Assembly (NCBI RefSeq): GCF_012726195.1
Contig: NZ_JAASAF010000004.1
Span: 374,027 to 438,026 of the forward strand
Direction of reading: 5' to 3'
Origin: Rhodococcus sp. HNM0563
Lineage (GTDB): Bacteria > Actinomycetota > Actinomycetes > Mycobacteriales > Mycobacteriaceae
DNA length: 64,000 nt
In this document: positions 24,943 to 34,138 of the stretch, piece after piece
Numbering within the stretch: position 1 is the first letter of the stretch
How the letters are laid out: the number at the start of each line of letters is the position of its first letter
Translations under genes and position numbers: made by a program
The notes under the pieces: model-generated
Told to the model about the DNA's origin: nothing
What the model saw: only the letters and a program-made list of their open reading frames with translations
Database searches by the model: none

Positions 24943-26513
24943 GAGTTCTCTCCCTGCTGTGTTTTGGTGAGCGACGTCGCGGAAGCCGACCTGTTCTCGT
25001 CGAGTTGGAACTCGGCGTCGATCCCGCGACGCCAAGGAATGAACGACATGGCGATCGCCAGAATGATCACCGCGATCTGGACACCCCACCCGAACGTCGT
25101 CACCAGGCTGTCCGGGAGCCCCCCGTAGCCTTCGTTGATGCGGTCGCGTATCTCGCTGAACAGCATGTAACCGAGCACCACCGGAGTGACAACACCGACG
25201 AAGACCTGCCACACCACGCCGACCTTGAACGACGACACCGAGTTGAGATGGTCACGCAGTTCGGGCAGGCGCCGCAGGATCCACGCGATCACGATGACGG
25301 CGACGAACGCGACACCCACGATGCCGAACTGATTCGCGAACCGGTCCACCACGTCGAGGGTGTTCAGGCCGGTCGTGGTGGGGAACAGCAGGATCGACAC
25401 GATCGCCGCAGCGCCGCCGATCGTCAGGACCGCGGGTACCTTGCCGAGCCCAGTCTTGTCCTGGAAGGCGGAGACAGTCACCTGGATGATGCTGATCATC
25501 GACGTGAACCCGGCAAACACCAGCGACCCGAAGAACAGCACGCCGAAGATGGGGCCGCCCGGCATCTGCGACACGATCGTCGGGAACGCGATGAATGCAA
25601 GACCGATGCCGCTCGCCACGACCTCGTCGACCGCGACGCCCTGCGCCTGGGCCATGAAGCCGAGTGCCGAGAACACGCCGATACCGGCGAGCACCTCGAA
25701 ACTCGAATTGGAGAAGCCCACCACCAGACCGGACCCGGTCAGGTTCGTCTTCTTCTTCAGGTACGACGAGTAGGTGAGCATGATGCCGAAGGCGACCGAC
25801 AGCGAGAAGAAGATCTGCGCGTATGCCGCGATCCACACGCCGGTATCGGTCAAAGCCTCCCAGTTGGGAGTGAAGAACGCATCGAGGCCCAGAGCCGAGC
25901 CGTCGAGCAGCAATGCCTGGACCACCAGGGCGCCGAACAGAATCACGAGCAGCGGAACGAAGATGCGGTTCGCGTTGCCGATACCGCGCTGCACACCGAG
26001 TGCAAGAACGGCCACGACCAGGACCCATACCAGGACCAGCGGCCATGCGACACCCGGAACGAAACTCAGACCGAACGTCGCCTCGGCGTCCATGTGCAGG
26101 AAGTCCTCGAGGAAGAAGCCCTCGGGGTTGTCGCCCCACGCCTCGGTGATGGAGAAGAACGTGTAGCAGCCTGCCCACGCGACGATCACCGCGTAATAGA
26201 CGCCGATGACGAAGCAGATCAGGACCTGCCACCACCCGAGGAATTCGCTGCCGCGGCTCAGTCGGCGGAACGCCAGCGGCGGAGATCCTCGGAATTTGTG
26301 TCCCATTGCGTAGTCGACGAACAACAACGGAATACCCGCGGTGAGCAGGGCCACCAGGTAGGGGATGAGAAATGCCCCACCGCCGTTCTCGTATGCGATG
26401 TACGGGAATCGCCAGATATTGCCCAGACCGACGGCCGAGCCGATGGCGGCCATGATGAACACCGACCGTCCCGACCAGACCTCGCGCTTGTGTGCAGCTT
26501 CGTGCTGTGCCAC
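24939..26513 (-). CDS. metP: Sodium-dependent transporter MetP-like (SNF/NSS family)
   Basis: 524 residues, 12 predicted helices. NSS signature near the N-terminus: FIMAAIGSAVGLGNIWRFPYIAYENGGGAFLIPYL, containing the Na-binding G-x-G-N-x-W-R-F-P motif of LeuT-like carriers. Later PFSFSLSVAFGIMLTYSSYL-type helix 6 is seen as IFFSLSVAFGIMLTYSSY. Imports methionine (and probably alanine) with Na+ in the MetPS system, which needs the small subunit encoded next to it with a 4-base overlap. The GTG start has AAGG 3-6 bases upstream. The substrate is by family and gene pairing. Confidence 0.9.
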   Translation of the reverse strand: MAQHEAAHKREVWSGRSVFIMAAIGSAVGLGNIWRFPYIAYENGGGAFLIPYLVALLTAGIPLLFVDYAMGHKFRGSPPLAFRRLSRGSEFLGWWQVLICFVIGVYYAVIVAWAGCYTFFSITEAWGDNPEGFFLEDFLHMDAEATFGLSFVPGVAWPLVLVWVLVVAVLALGVQRGIGNANRIFVPLLVILFGALVVQALLLDGSALGLDAFFTPNWEALTDTGVWIAAYAQIFFSLSVAFGIMLTYSSYLKKKTNLTGSGLVVGFSNSSFEVLAGIGVFSALGFMAQAQGVAVDEVVASGIGLAFIAFPTIVSQMPGGPIFGVLFFGSLVFAGFTSMISIIQVTVSAFQDKTGLGKVPAVLTIGGAAAIVSILLFPTTTGLNTLDVVDRFANQFGIVGVAFVAVIVIAWILRRLPELRDHLNSVSSFKVGVVWQVFVGVVTPVVLGYMLFSEIRDRINEGYGGLPDSLVTTFGWGVQIAVIILAIAMSFIPWRRGIDAEFQLDENRSASATSLTKTQQGENS

Positions 26514-26627
26514 GAACCTTGTCCCTCCACTCGTTCGATTGCGTAGACGCTAGTCCCCACAGCGCCGGAATCGGAACAAATCCGGGATTCATGATCACGT
26601 CGGACCATCGGCACGCAGCCGATCAGG

Positions 26628-27836
26628 TCAGTCCTGCCATAGTTTGTCGAGCCCCGGCCCCGGGTCGTCATCCTCTTCCTCCGGGGCGCCGCGGTAACGC
26701 AGAGCAAACACGACCCAACCGATCGCGGCGATGAGCACGAAGCTGATCAGGCGGTACACGAGCACAGCGGAGAGTGCCTCCGCGCCGGACATTCCGCTTG
26801 CCGTGAGCGCAGGAACGAGCACCGCGTCCATCACGCCGAGGCCTGCAGGCAGCAACGGGATCGCACGGCTCGTCGCGGTCCCGGCAGCGTAGGCCACAGC
26901 GATACCCGCGAGACTGGGCGTGCCACCGACCGCATACGCAGCGAAGGCGAGGCACGCGCCGTCGCAGACCCAGTTGAACAGCGACCACCCGAAGGCGCGT
27001 GCGGAGTGTGGACGGTCGAGTTGCACGGCCCCGATCTGATCGACGATCTTGCGCCACGCCCGGGAACCGGCCTCCGCAGGCTTCTTCCTGAGCCGATTGA
27101 ACCCGCGCAATGCGATCAGGCCGATGGATTCGAGAGACCCCGGATTGCTGGCTGCGTATTGGACGAGCACCAGGAACGCGGCGAGACCACCGATGGAGAA
27201 GATCAGCGAGAACGGGTTCGTGGTGGCGCCGATGAGCAGAGCACCCACGAGCCCCAGCAGTGCGAGTCCCGCGGCCTGGAGCAGGCCGGCCGTCACGAGC
27301 TGCCACGTGGCGATGACGGGGGCCGCACCCCACTTGCGCATCTGCCGGTAGGTGAAGGTGGTTCCTACGACGGGACCGCCTGGCAGGGTCACGCTCATCG
27401 AGTTCGAAGCGAGCGCCACGGCCAGTGACTGGCGAAGCGTCACCTTCACGTCCGCGGCGGACAACAGCGTGCGTTGCACGCTGGCGAAACTCGTCATCTC
27501 CGCGACCGACGCGAGGATCGCGGCGATCACCCACCACCAGTACAGGTGGCCGAGGCCGCTGACGCCGTCGGTCAGCTCGGGCCACACGAGGATCACTTCG
27601 ACGGTGAGCACCACCACGAGCAGGCCGCCGACGATCCACTTCAGGTAGCGACGCCGCTTCGGAGTCAGAGCAGAGCCGTTGCCGTGACTCTTCCCGGAGT
27701 CCCCGGAGTCCCCGGAGTCCCCGGAGTCCCCGGAGTCCCCGGAATTCCCCGCAACTGCGGCGTCCGTCGGGCCGGGTGTGTCCGTCGTGTCGCTGGTGTT
27801 CGTCGCTTGTTCGTCGGGGGTCTTGTCGTCGGTCAT
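26628..27836 (-). CDS. Lysylphosphatidylglycerol-synthase-TM/UPF0104 membrane protein
   Basis: 402 residues. N-terminal 50 residues are cytoplasmic-looking and carry five tandem Gly-Asp-Ser units encoded by a 9-bp repeat (27692-27745). Then about eight membrane helices with the family's SVTLPGGPVVGTTFTYRQMRKWG and PLLPAGLGVMDAVLVPAL loops. Members are flippase-like or MprF-transmembrane-like. The acidic tail is EEEDDDPG. The ATG directly abuts the stop of the HAD-acyltransferase gene, so the protein probably works with lipids made by the two upstream acyltransferases. Confidence 0.82.
   Translation of the reverse strand: MTDDKTPDEQATNTSDTTDTPGPTDAAVAGNSGDSGDSGDSGDSGDSGKSHGNGSALTPKRRRYLKWIVGGLLVVVLTVEVILVWPELTDGVSGLGHLYWWWVIAAILASVAEMTSFASVQRTLLSAADVKVTLRQSLAVALASNSMSVTLPGGPVVGTTFTYRQMRKWGAAPVIATWQLVTAGLLQAAGLALLGLVGALLIGATTNPFSLIFSIGGLAAFLVLVQYAASNPGSLESIGLIALRGFNRLRKKPAEAGSRAWRKIVDQIGAVQLDRPHSARAFGWSLFNWVCDGACLAFAAYAVGGTPSLAGIAVAYAAGTATSRAIPLLPAGLGVMDAVLVPALTASGMSGAEALSAVLVYRLISFVLIAAIGWVVFALRYRGAPEEEDDDPGPGLDKLWQD
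27692..27745. repeat. Six tandem 9-bp units inside a coding region
   Basis: Units of CCCCGGAGT (first unit T-CCCGGAGT, last CCCCGGAAT) encode Gly-Asp-Ser repeats in the N-terminal tail of the UPF0104-like protein. Because the unit is a multiple of three, copy changes keep the frame; this is a candidate length-variable linker. Confidence 0.9.
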
Positions 27837-29267
27837 CTACTCGATCGGCCAGTCCGTGAGGGTCTTTCGGTACAAGTCTTCGACTGCGGCGATGTGCGTG
27901 TCGAGATCGGTGACGCTCCACTCGCTCACATCGATGGGGGCGAGTACTGCGACGTCGATGGTGCCCGACCGCAGCAGGGTCGAGTGCTTCCACAGCATCT
28001 CCCCGGCATTGCGGATCACTACGGGGACGATCGGGACCCGGGCCTCCATCGCGATGCGGAATGCGCCCTTCTTGAACCGCCCGATCTGCGGCGTCAGCGA
28101 GCGCGTGCCTTCCGGGGCGATGATGACCGAGGTGCCCTGTCGCAGGGTGTCCACCACCGGTGCCAGTGCCTCCACGGCGCGTTCGGTGTTGCCGCGGTCG
28201 ATGAACGTGGCACCGACGAATCGCAGCAACGCACCGAAGAGCGGGTCGTTCGCCAGCTCTTTCTTCGTCACGCCGGTGAAGTCGTGACGCAGGACCTTCG
28301 CAAGCACCACCGGATCGAGTTGACTCTGGTGGTTGAAGATGAACACCGCCGGGCGATGCTCCCACGCGTTCCCTTCCCCGTGCACCCGCACGTCGATACC
28401 CGCGAGTGCGAGCGACACATCGGACCCGATGTTCACGATCGAGTCGAGTGCAGTCTTGCGGCTGCGATTGATCAGGCCGAGTCCCAGCCCCGTCCAGACG
28501 GAACCGACGATCCCGCCGTACGCGGCGGCGGTGCGCACCGCCTCCTTCACCCCGGGGGTGCCACGCGGCCGGAACCGCAGGATGGGCCACTTGTGTTCGC
28601 GTGCGATCCGGTCGAGTGTGCGGTCGGGGTTGGTCGCGGTCGGATTTCCGGTAGTGGCGAGGAACTCGGCGTCCTCGCCGCCGTTGGAGTAGGTGTAGCT
28701 GCGCGGACCGTCGATGCCGTGCTCGTCGATGAATGCGCGCGTCGCATCGGATTTCCCGCTGCGCCACAACGACTTTCCATCGACCTTCCCGGTGAGGACG
28801 CCGTCGACCACCTCGAGCGGAGTGAACAGCACGTGCTCGACGCCGAGTGCGTCGGCCGCGGCTTGGATCTGATACCGAGATGCCGACGACGCGATCACGA
28901 CGGTGTGGCCCGCGTTCTGGTGCGCTCCGATGAGCTGCCACGCCTCGGGATAGAGGTGCCCGGCGATCGTGGACATGAACAACCGTTGCCCGATCTCGTA
29001 CAGTTCTTCCTCGCTGTGGCCACGCCATGCCTTGAACGCAACGGCTACGAAGCGTTCGAAATCGGCTTCGCTGTCGGTTCCGCGCAGACCGTTGACCATG
29101 GTCGACGCGAGTTCGGCCGCGGTCACTTTGCCTGCGAGGAGCCGGTCACGGAAGAAATGCAGGCCGGAGAAACCATGCACGATGGTGCCGTCGAAGTCGA
29201 AGAACGCAGCCACCTCGGGGCCCTGCGGCCCCGTCCGCACCCTGTGCAGTGCCTGCTCGATGTTCAC
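27837..29267 (-). CDS. HAD hydrolase / 1-acylglycerol-3-phosphate acyltransferase fusion
   Basis: 476 residues, two domains. Residues about 20-250 are a HAD-IB phosphatase: AFFDFDGTIV nucleophile motif, VIASSASRYQI motif II, TYSNGGEDAEFL motif. Residues about 280-470 are a PlsC-type acyltransferase: NHQSQLDPV (H-x4-D), ATFIDRGN, IIAPEGTRS (E-G-T-R) and PIVPVVIRNAG. The same fusion exists in M. tuberculosis Rv2483c beside plsB2 (Rv2482c), and here it overlaps plsB by 4 bases. It should acylate lysophosphatidate; the phosphatase part may make glycerol-3-phosphate-derived or diacylglycerol products. Confidence 0.92.
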   Translation of the reverse strand: MNIEQALHRVRTGPQGPEVAAFFDFDGTIVHGFSGLHFFRDRLLAGKVTAAELASTMVNGLRGTDSEADFERFVAVAFKAWRGHSEEELYEIGQRLFMSTIAGHLYPEAWQLIGAHQNAGHTVVIASSASRYQIQAAADALGVEHVLFTPLEVVDGVLTGKVDGKSLWRSGKSDATRAFIDEHGIDGPRSYTYSNGGEDAEFLATTGNPTATNPDRTLDRIAREHKWPILRFRPRGTPGVKEAVRTAAAYGGIVGSVWTGLGLGLINRSRKTALDSIVNIGSDVSLALAGIDVRVHGEGNAWEHRPAVFIFNHQSQLDPVVLAKVLRHDFTGVTKKELANDPLFGALLRFVGATFIDRGNTERAVEALAPVVDTLRQGTSVIIAPEGTRSLTPQIGRFKKGAFRIAMEARVPIVPVVIRNAGEMLWKHSTLLRSGTIDVAVLAPIDVSEWSVTDLDTHIAAVEDLYRKTLTDWPIE

Positions 29268-31660
29268 CGATCCGCCTTCCTGTTCGACACGTCCAGTGAC
29301 TCGGCCAATGCGACCCGCTCACCGACGGCCAGCAACTGTGACGCGAACGCACGACGCTTCTGCGCGACCGAGTCGTCGTTCGGGTCGAGAAGCCCGCGGT
29401 TGCGTGCCAGCTCCAAAGCTGTTGCGAACAGTTCCGAGGATACGGACTCGGAACCGTGCAACCGGCCTTGCAGCAGCATCTGCCGTCCCACCGCGACGCA
29501 CTCGTCGAGGAATGCGTCACGCTCCACTTCGAGCGTAGGGTCCCTGCGCGCCAGCCGCTCGGCGACGACGAGCTGTGCGTCGAAGAACGAGCGCAGCGTA
29601 CGGTGCGACATGAACAACCCGGTCTCGATCAGCGCGTTGAGCGCCCGGCCCTCGCTGGGAAGCGGCGTTCCCCATTCCCATTCGGGGACGAGGAGCTCCA
29701 CTTCAGCTCGCAGCTCCGATTCGAACGTGTCGCGGTCGGGGAAGAAGAACTCGAACTTGAGCAGGTCGCGCAGATTCTTCGCTTCGTGCCACGCGGTGCG
29801 CACCGGGTTGTCACTGGGGTGCTCGTGTACGAAGAGCACGGCGAGTTCGAGGATCGAGCGGTTGACGAACCAGTGGATACCGCTGTTGCGGTAGAACGCG
29901 GCGACGAGATGTTGACCCGGCTGGATCGAGTACACCGCCTCGTCGCCTCCGGCGTATGTGGTCACCACACCGGCATCGGTCAACGCAGCGAGAACCCTGG
30001 CGAGCCCACCTTCGAGGTCGAGGAGTTCCACTTCGCCTTGCGGGGCTCCGCGGGCGTCGAGGTAACTGCGGACCGGCGCGACGACAGCCCGCACCTCGTC
30101 GAGCGTGAGCGCTCGGTCGCGGACCCCGAGGAGAGCGAGGGTGACAAGGCTGTTCACAGTGACCGGTGTGGTGCGGTTGATACCGACCGCCACCTCGAAT
30201 GCCACCTTCTGCATCGCCTTACGCTGGAGACCGTCCCTGGTTGCGGGGTCGTGGGCTGTGCTTTCCTCGGGCTCCGGCTCGGACAGGTCGGGGTCCCCGC
30301 CCGCCGCGAGCTGTGCTCGCATCGACAACGGTGTGCCGAACTGCACGTAGACATTGCCTGCGCTGCGCTGCTGATTGCGGGCGTAACTCGCCAGCCACCT
30401 CAGGCCTTCGGGTTTCTTCGGGGCACCGGTCTGCTCGGCCGCCACGGCGGCAACCTCGGCGAGCCCTTCGTAGGTGATCGATACCGGTACCAGCATCGCG
30501 TCGTCGACACGGCCACCACGGATCGCGTTCGCAACATAATTGAGGAGTCCGTAGCGCGGCTTTCGGAGCTTGCCGGTGCGGGTGCGACCCCCCTCGAAGT
30601 ACCACTCCAGATTGAACCGCTTGCCCAGCAGGAAACCGAAGTACTCCTCGAGCGCCGCCTTGTACACCGTGTCGTTCCCGAAACTCCGCCTGATGAACAC
30701 TGTGCCAGTGCGACGCGCGATGGGGCCTATCGGCCAGAACGTGAGGTTGGCACCGCCCATCAAGTGGTTACCGGGGAAGTCGTGATCGGCGAGGATGCTG
30801 CCCAGGACGAACGCGTCGGCGTACGACCGGTGGGACGGCAGGAACACCAGCGGATGTGTGCGATTGAGCTCGCGTAGCGCCTCCAGTCCGGAATCGTCGG
30901 CGTGCACCGTCCATGCCGAGCTGTGCAGTGGACGCATGGCCTGTGTGAAGAGGTCCGTGACCAGGCGTGACTGCACCGCAACGAGCTCATCGAGCGCGGC
31001 GCGGGCTCGTGCATCGACCTCGTCTCGAGGAAGGTGTTCCTCGGCTGCGATCGAGTCGAGACGCCGACGGAACGACGGTTGATCCATGATCTGCGCGGCA
31101 ACGAGCCGGGGCACCTTGTACCGATCACCGATGACGGCGCGTTCGGCGCGCTCGAGGGCAACCACAGCTCGTCGCGTCACATAACGCGCGAGGGACCCCG
31201 CGTCCGGGACTCGGCCGTGTTCCTCGGAGGAAAGCTGCTCACGAAGATCGTCGAGGTGCGCGGGTGCTGCCACCACGATCCGGTACCGGTCGGAGGACCT
31301 GCCGACCAGCCACTTCTGGATCAGGACATTCGGGTTGCGGGGGTTGGTCAGCGCAAGGACATCCGAGAACCGCGCGCGGCGGGCACCGTCGCGTTCGGAA
31401 GGGAGCCACACCACCCGGACCGGGACGAGAAGCGGGTCGTCGGTTCGGGAGGAGAGTTCGGAAGTGAGGACTCGGGAGTCGAGGTCCACGACGTCAGGGC
31501 GAGCCGCCGCACCGTAATCGTCGGGCACGTACTCCGAGTTGCACCAGTGGTCCAGGAGGTCACGTTCGATCTTCGTCCTCGCCGCGGAGAGGATGACGAC
31601 CCGTCTGTTCCCGGCGGCGCTGTTCTTCTCGCCGACGCTGGGCTTCCCGTCGATATGCAT
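29264..31660 (-). CDS. plsB: Glycerol-3-phosphate 1-O-acyltransferase
   Basis: 798 residues, the full length of PlsB2-like enzymes. Acyltransferase core in the middle: FLPSHRSYADAFVLG (H-x4-D), IGPIARRTGTVFIRRSF, WYFEGGRTRTGKLRKPRYG and AMLVPVSITYEGLAE. It makes 1-acylglycerol-3-phosphate from acyl-CoA and glycerol-3-phosphate, the first committed step of phospholipid and triacylglycerol synthesis, at the membrane. First of three same-strand genes (PlsB, HAD-AGPAT, UPF0104-like) with overlaps of 4 and 0 bases. The start ATG is 158 bases from the divergent gene at 31819, a gap that must hold both promoters. Confidence 0.93.
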   Translation of the reverse strand: MHIDGKPSVGEKNSAAGNRRVVILSAARTKIERDLLDHWCNSEYVPDDYGAAARPDVVDLDSRVLTSELSSRTDDPLLVPVRVVWLPSERDGARRARFSDVLALTNPRNPNVLIQKWLVGRSSDRYRIVVAAPAHLDDLREQLSSEEHGRVPDAGSLARYVTRRAVVALERAERAVIGDRYKVPRLVAAQIMDQPSFRRRLDSIAAEEHLPRDEVDARARAALDELVAVQSRLVTDLFTQAMRPLHSSAWTVHADDSGLEALRELNRTHPLVFLPSHRSYADAFVLGSILADHDFPGNHLMGGANLTFWPIGPIARRTGTVFIRRSFGNDTVYKAALEEYFGFLLGKRFNLEWYFEGGRTRTGKLRKPRYGLLNYVANAIRGGRVDDAMLVPVSITYEGLAEVAAVAAEQTGAPKKPEGLRWLASYARNQQRSAGNVYVQFGTPLSMRAQLAAGGDPDLSEPEPEESTAHDPATRDGLQRKAMQKVAFEVAVGINRTTPVTVNSLVTLALLGVRDRALTLDEVRAVVAPVRSYLDARGAPQGEVELLDLEGGLARVLAALTDAGVVTTYAGGDEAVYSIQPGQHLVAAFYRNSGIHWFVNRSILELAVLFVHEHPSDNPVRTAWHEAKNLRDLLKFEFFFPDRDTFESELRAEVELLVPEWEWGTPLPSEGRALNALIETGLFMSHRTLRSFFDAQLVVAERLARRDPTLEVERDAFLDECVAVGRQMLLQGRLHGSESVSSELFATALELARNRGLLDPNDDSVAQKRRAFASQLLAVGERVALAESLDVSNRKADR

Positions 31661-31818
31661 CGTTCCCCTGTTCGATATCCGCTCGACAGCAAACTACCGC
31701 TTTCGGACGGGGCGCTCAGGCGCAACGGCGCAAGTCACTGTGTGCCCGAGTGCACGAACCGCGCGAGATGCGGGCACAGTGGGGCAAGGAGGCCGCGGAC
31801 CGATACGAGGAGTACACA

Positions 31819-33294
31819 GTGGCGGGGCAAGCAGAGATCTCATACGCGTCGATGCGGGAAACCCACAGCTCGTTGGTGTTCTTCGTCGGCGATCGAGTGC
31901 ACAAGATGAAGAAGCCACTCGATCTGGGTTTTCTCGACAATCGCACGCGCGCTGCGCGAGAGCAGATCTGTCACAGGGAAGTGGAGCTCAACCGGCGCCT
32001 CGCACCGGACGTGTATCTCGGCGTGGCCGACATGCACGATCCGGGAGGGGAGGTGTGCGAGCACTTCGTCGTCATGAAGAGGCTTCCCGACGATCGGCGG
32101 ATGGCGGCATTGATCGAACGGGGCGAGGATGTCGGCGCGGCAATCGACGATGTGGCACGGCAGGTTGCGGCCCTGCACGCCGCTTCGCCGCACAACTCCG
32201 GAATCGATCGGTGCGCGACTGCGGATTTCGTTGCCGAACTGTGGCGACTGAGCCTCGATCACCTCGATCGCCTGCAGATCGGGCGGGAGGCCGGGTCTGC
32301 CCTGGCTCGGATCCGCACTGCGTCCCAACGCTATCTACAGGGGCGCACAGCATTGTTCGATGGCCGTGTTGCGGCAGGCAGAGCGGTCGACGGACACGGA
32401 GACATGCTCTGCGACGACATCTTCTGTATGGACGACGGCCCGCGCATCATCGACTGCCTCGAGTTCGACGACGAGTTGCGCTATGGAGACACGGCCCTCG
32501 ACCTAGCCTTCCTTGCAATGGATCTCGAACGCCTGGGCGCTCCCGACGCGGCGCGCACGTTGCTCGATGCATACGCCTCCCATGCGCACGATCATCCCCC
32601 CGCATCGCTCGTGCATCACTACATCGCCTACCGCGCCCTGGTGCGCGCCAAGGTGACCGCGCTACGACACGAGCAGGGTGATGCTTCCTCACGCGAGAAA
32701 ACCTTCGACTACCTCGATCAGGTAGAGCGCAATCTCGACCGTGGACGGGTGCGGCTGATCCTCATCGGTGGTGTTGCCGCAACCGGGAAATCGACGCTGT
32801 CCAAGGCGATCGGAGGTCAGCTGAGAGCGACTGTCCTGCGAACCGATGTGATCCGTAAGGAACTTGCCGGGATGGCTCCGACCGAACGTACCGGGGACGG
32901 TGTCGGCTCAGGTCTGTACTCAGCGGAGAGTACCGAGGCCACCTACCGGGAACTGTGCCGTCGTGCCGGTGACCTGCTTGCACGGGGCGAATCGGTGGTG
33001 CTCGACGCAACGTGGCTTTCGCTGGAGCGTCGTCGCGCTGCTCGGGAGGTCGCGGTTTCGGCTACTGCAGATCTGATCGAGATCGAATGCAGAGCCGACC
33101 GGGAGGTGCTGATGCAGCGCATCGCATCTCGCACCGCGCGTGGAGACGATGCCTCCGATGCCACACCGGCGGTGCTCGACGAACAACTGCACCGGCGGGA
33201 CGAGTGGCCGGGCGCTGTGGTCCTCGATACGACGAAGGGAGGATCTCCCGACTCCGACTGGATCGAAAGGGAACTCGGCCGTGCGCCTTGGTGA
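31819..33294 (+). CDS. Aminoglycoside-phosphotransferase-like / P-loop kinase fusion
   Basis: 491 residues from GTG 31819, which has GAGGAG 6 bases upstream (an earlier GTG at 31750 lacks one). N-terminal APH-like half: HKMKKPLDLGFLDNRTRAAREQIC nucleotide region, AVDGHGDMLCDDIFC and IIDCLEFDDELRYGDTALDLAFLAMDLE catalytic and metal motifs. C-terminal half: P-loop IGGVAATGKSTLSKAIG, DVIRKELAG, VVLDATWLSLERRRAARE, like AAA_33/zeta-toxin-type kinases. Same two-domain layout as M. tuberculosis Rv2004c of the DosR regulon. Substrate unknown; small-molecule phosphorylation is expected. Confidence 0.88.
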   Translation: MAGQAEISYASMRETHSSLVFFVGDRVHKMKKPLDLGFLDNRTRAAREQICHREVELNRRLAPDVYLGVADMHDPGGEVCEHFVVMKRLPDDRRMAALIERGEDVGAAIDDVARQVAALHAASPHNSGIDRCATADFVAELWRLSLDHLDRLQIGREAGSALARIRTASQRYLQGRTALFDGRVAAGRAVDGHGDMLCDDIFCMDDGPRIIDCLEFDDELRYGDTALDLAFLAMDLERLGAPDAARTLLDAYASHAHDHPPASLVHHYIAYRALVRAKVTALRHEQGDASSREKTFDYLDQVERNLDRGRVRLILIGGVAATGKSTLSKAIGGQLRATVLRTDVIRKELAGMAPTERTGDGVGSGLYSAESTEATYRELCRRAGDLLARGESVVLDATWLSLERRRAAREVAVSATADLIEIECRADREVLMQRIASRTARGDDASDATPAVLDEQLHRRDEWPGAVVLDTTKGGSPDSDWIERELGRAPW

Positions 33295-33347
33295 GGTGAG
33301 GCTGCCCGTGCTATCGGAAGCGACGTGCGAGGTCTACGCTGGCTGAC

Positions 33348-34070
33348 ATGTCCCTACCGGAGACGGTGTCCGACCATGCCGCGGAGCCGCACACCAGCGG
33401 TCTCGCCACCAAACTGAACTGGTTACGGGCCGGGGTGCTCGGCGCGAACGACGGCATCGTCTCCACCGCAGGCCTCGTGGTCGGTATCGCCGCAGCAACC
33501 ACCGACAGATCGACGATCCTCGTGGCCGGTGTGGCAGGACTGGCTGCCGGCGCGGTCTCGATGGCGTTGGGGGAGTACGTGTCGGTGAGTGCGCAGCGCG
33601 ACACCGAACGAGCGGCGTTACGGGTCGAACGCCGCGAGCTCGCAGCGATGCCCGAAGCGGAGCTCGAAGAACTTACCGGCCTGCTCGAGCACAAGGGATT
33701 GTCCCGTGCCACGGCACGTTCGGCAGCGGAGGAACTGACAGCCCGCAACGCCTTGCGGGCGCACGCGGAAATAGAGCTGGGGATCGATCCGAGCGAGCTT
33801 GCGAACCCGTGGGTCGCGGCCCTCTCATCTGCGGTCGCATTCACAGCGGGTGCGTTGGCGCCGCTTCTCATGATCGTATTCGTGTCCGAAACTGTGAGGA
33901 TCCCAGTGACTTTCGTGGCAGTGTTGTGTGCGCTCGCCGCAACGGGATCCGTCGGTGCCTGGCTGGGTGGCGCGCGACCGGGGCGCGCGGTGGCGCGCGT
34001 CGTGCTCGGAGGTGCGCTTGCCATGGCGGTGACCTATGGACTCGGCGCTGCATTCGGGGTCGCAATCTGA
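33348..34070 (+). CDS. VIT1/CCC1-family Fe2+/Mn2+ transporter
   Basis: 240 residues. N-terminal LNWLRAGVLGANDGIVSTAGLVVGIAAA is the diagnostic VIT helix 1, followed by GLAAGAVSMALGEYVSVSAQRDTERAAL. The cytoplasmic metal-binding helix region is Glu-rich (PEAELEELTGLLEHKGLS, ELTARNALRAHAEIELGI). Three C-terminal helices complete five. Moves Fe2+ or Mn2+ out of the cytosol, probably with H+ antiport. It stands alone, 53 bases after the kinase fusion, and ends at a strong shared hairpin. Confidence 0.9.
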   Translation: MSLPETVSDHAAEPHTSGLATKLNWLRAGVLGANDGIVSTAGLVVGIAAATTDRSTILVAGVAGLAAGAVSMALGEYVSVSAQRDTERAALRVERRELAAMPEAELEELTGLLEHKGLSRATARSAAEELTARNALRAHAEIELGIDPSELANPWVAALSSAVAFTAGALAPLLMIVFVSETVRIPVTFVAVLCALAATGSVGAWLGGARPGRAVARVVLGGALAMAVTYGLGAAFGVAI

Positions 34071-34077
34071 TCGACCC

Positions 34078-34118
34078 GCGCTCAGGCCCACGCCCGGAGG
34101 GGGCGTGGGCCTGAGCGC
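34078..34118. terminator. Bidirectional terminator between VIT and Usp genes
   Basis: Perfect 18-base arms (34078-34095 and 34101-34118, starting GCGCTCAGGCCCACGCCC) with a 5-base loop GGAGG, between two convergent genes. Confidence 0.9.
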
Positions 34119-34138
34119 TGTGCGGTCCGGCGCTTTCC

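Noticed and set aside
26668..29894. Very long open frames on both strands over the acyltransferase region
   Set aside because: Both are high-GC shadow frames with Arg/Pro-rich composition and no domain motif; the PlsB, HAD-AGPAT and UPF0104-like genes explain the region.
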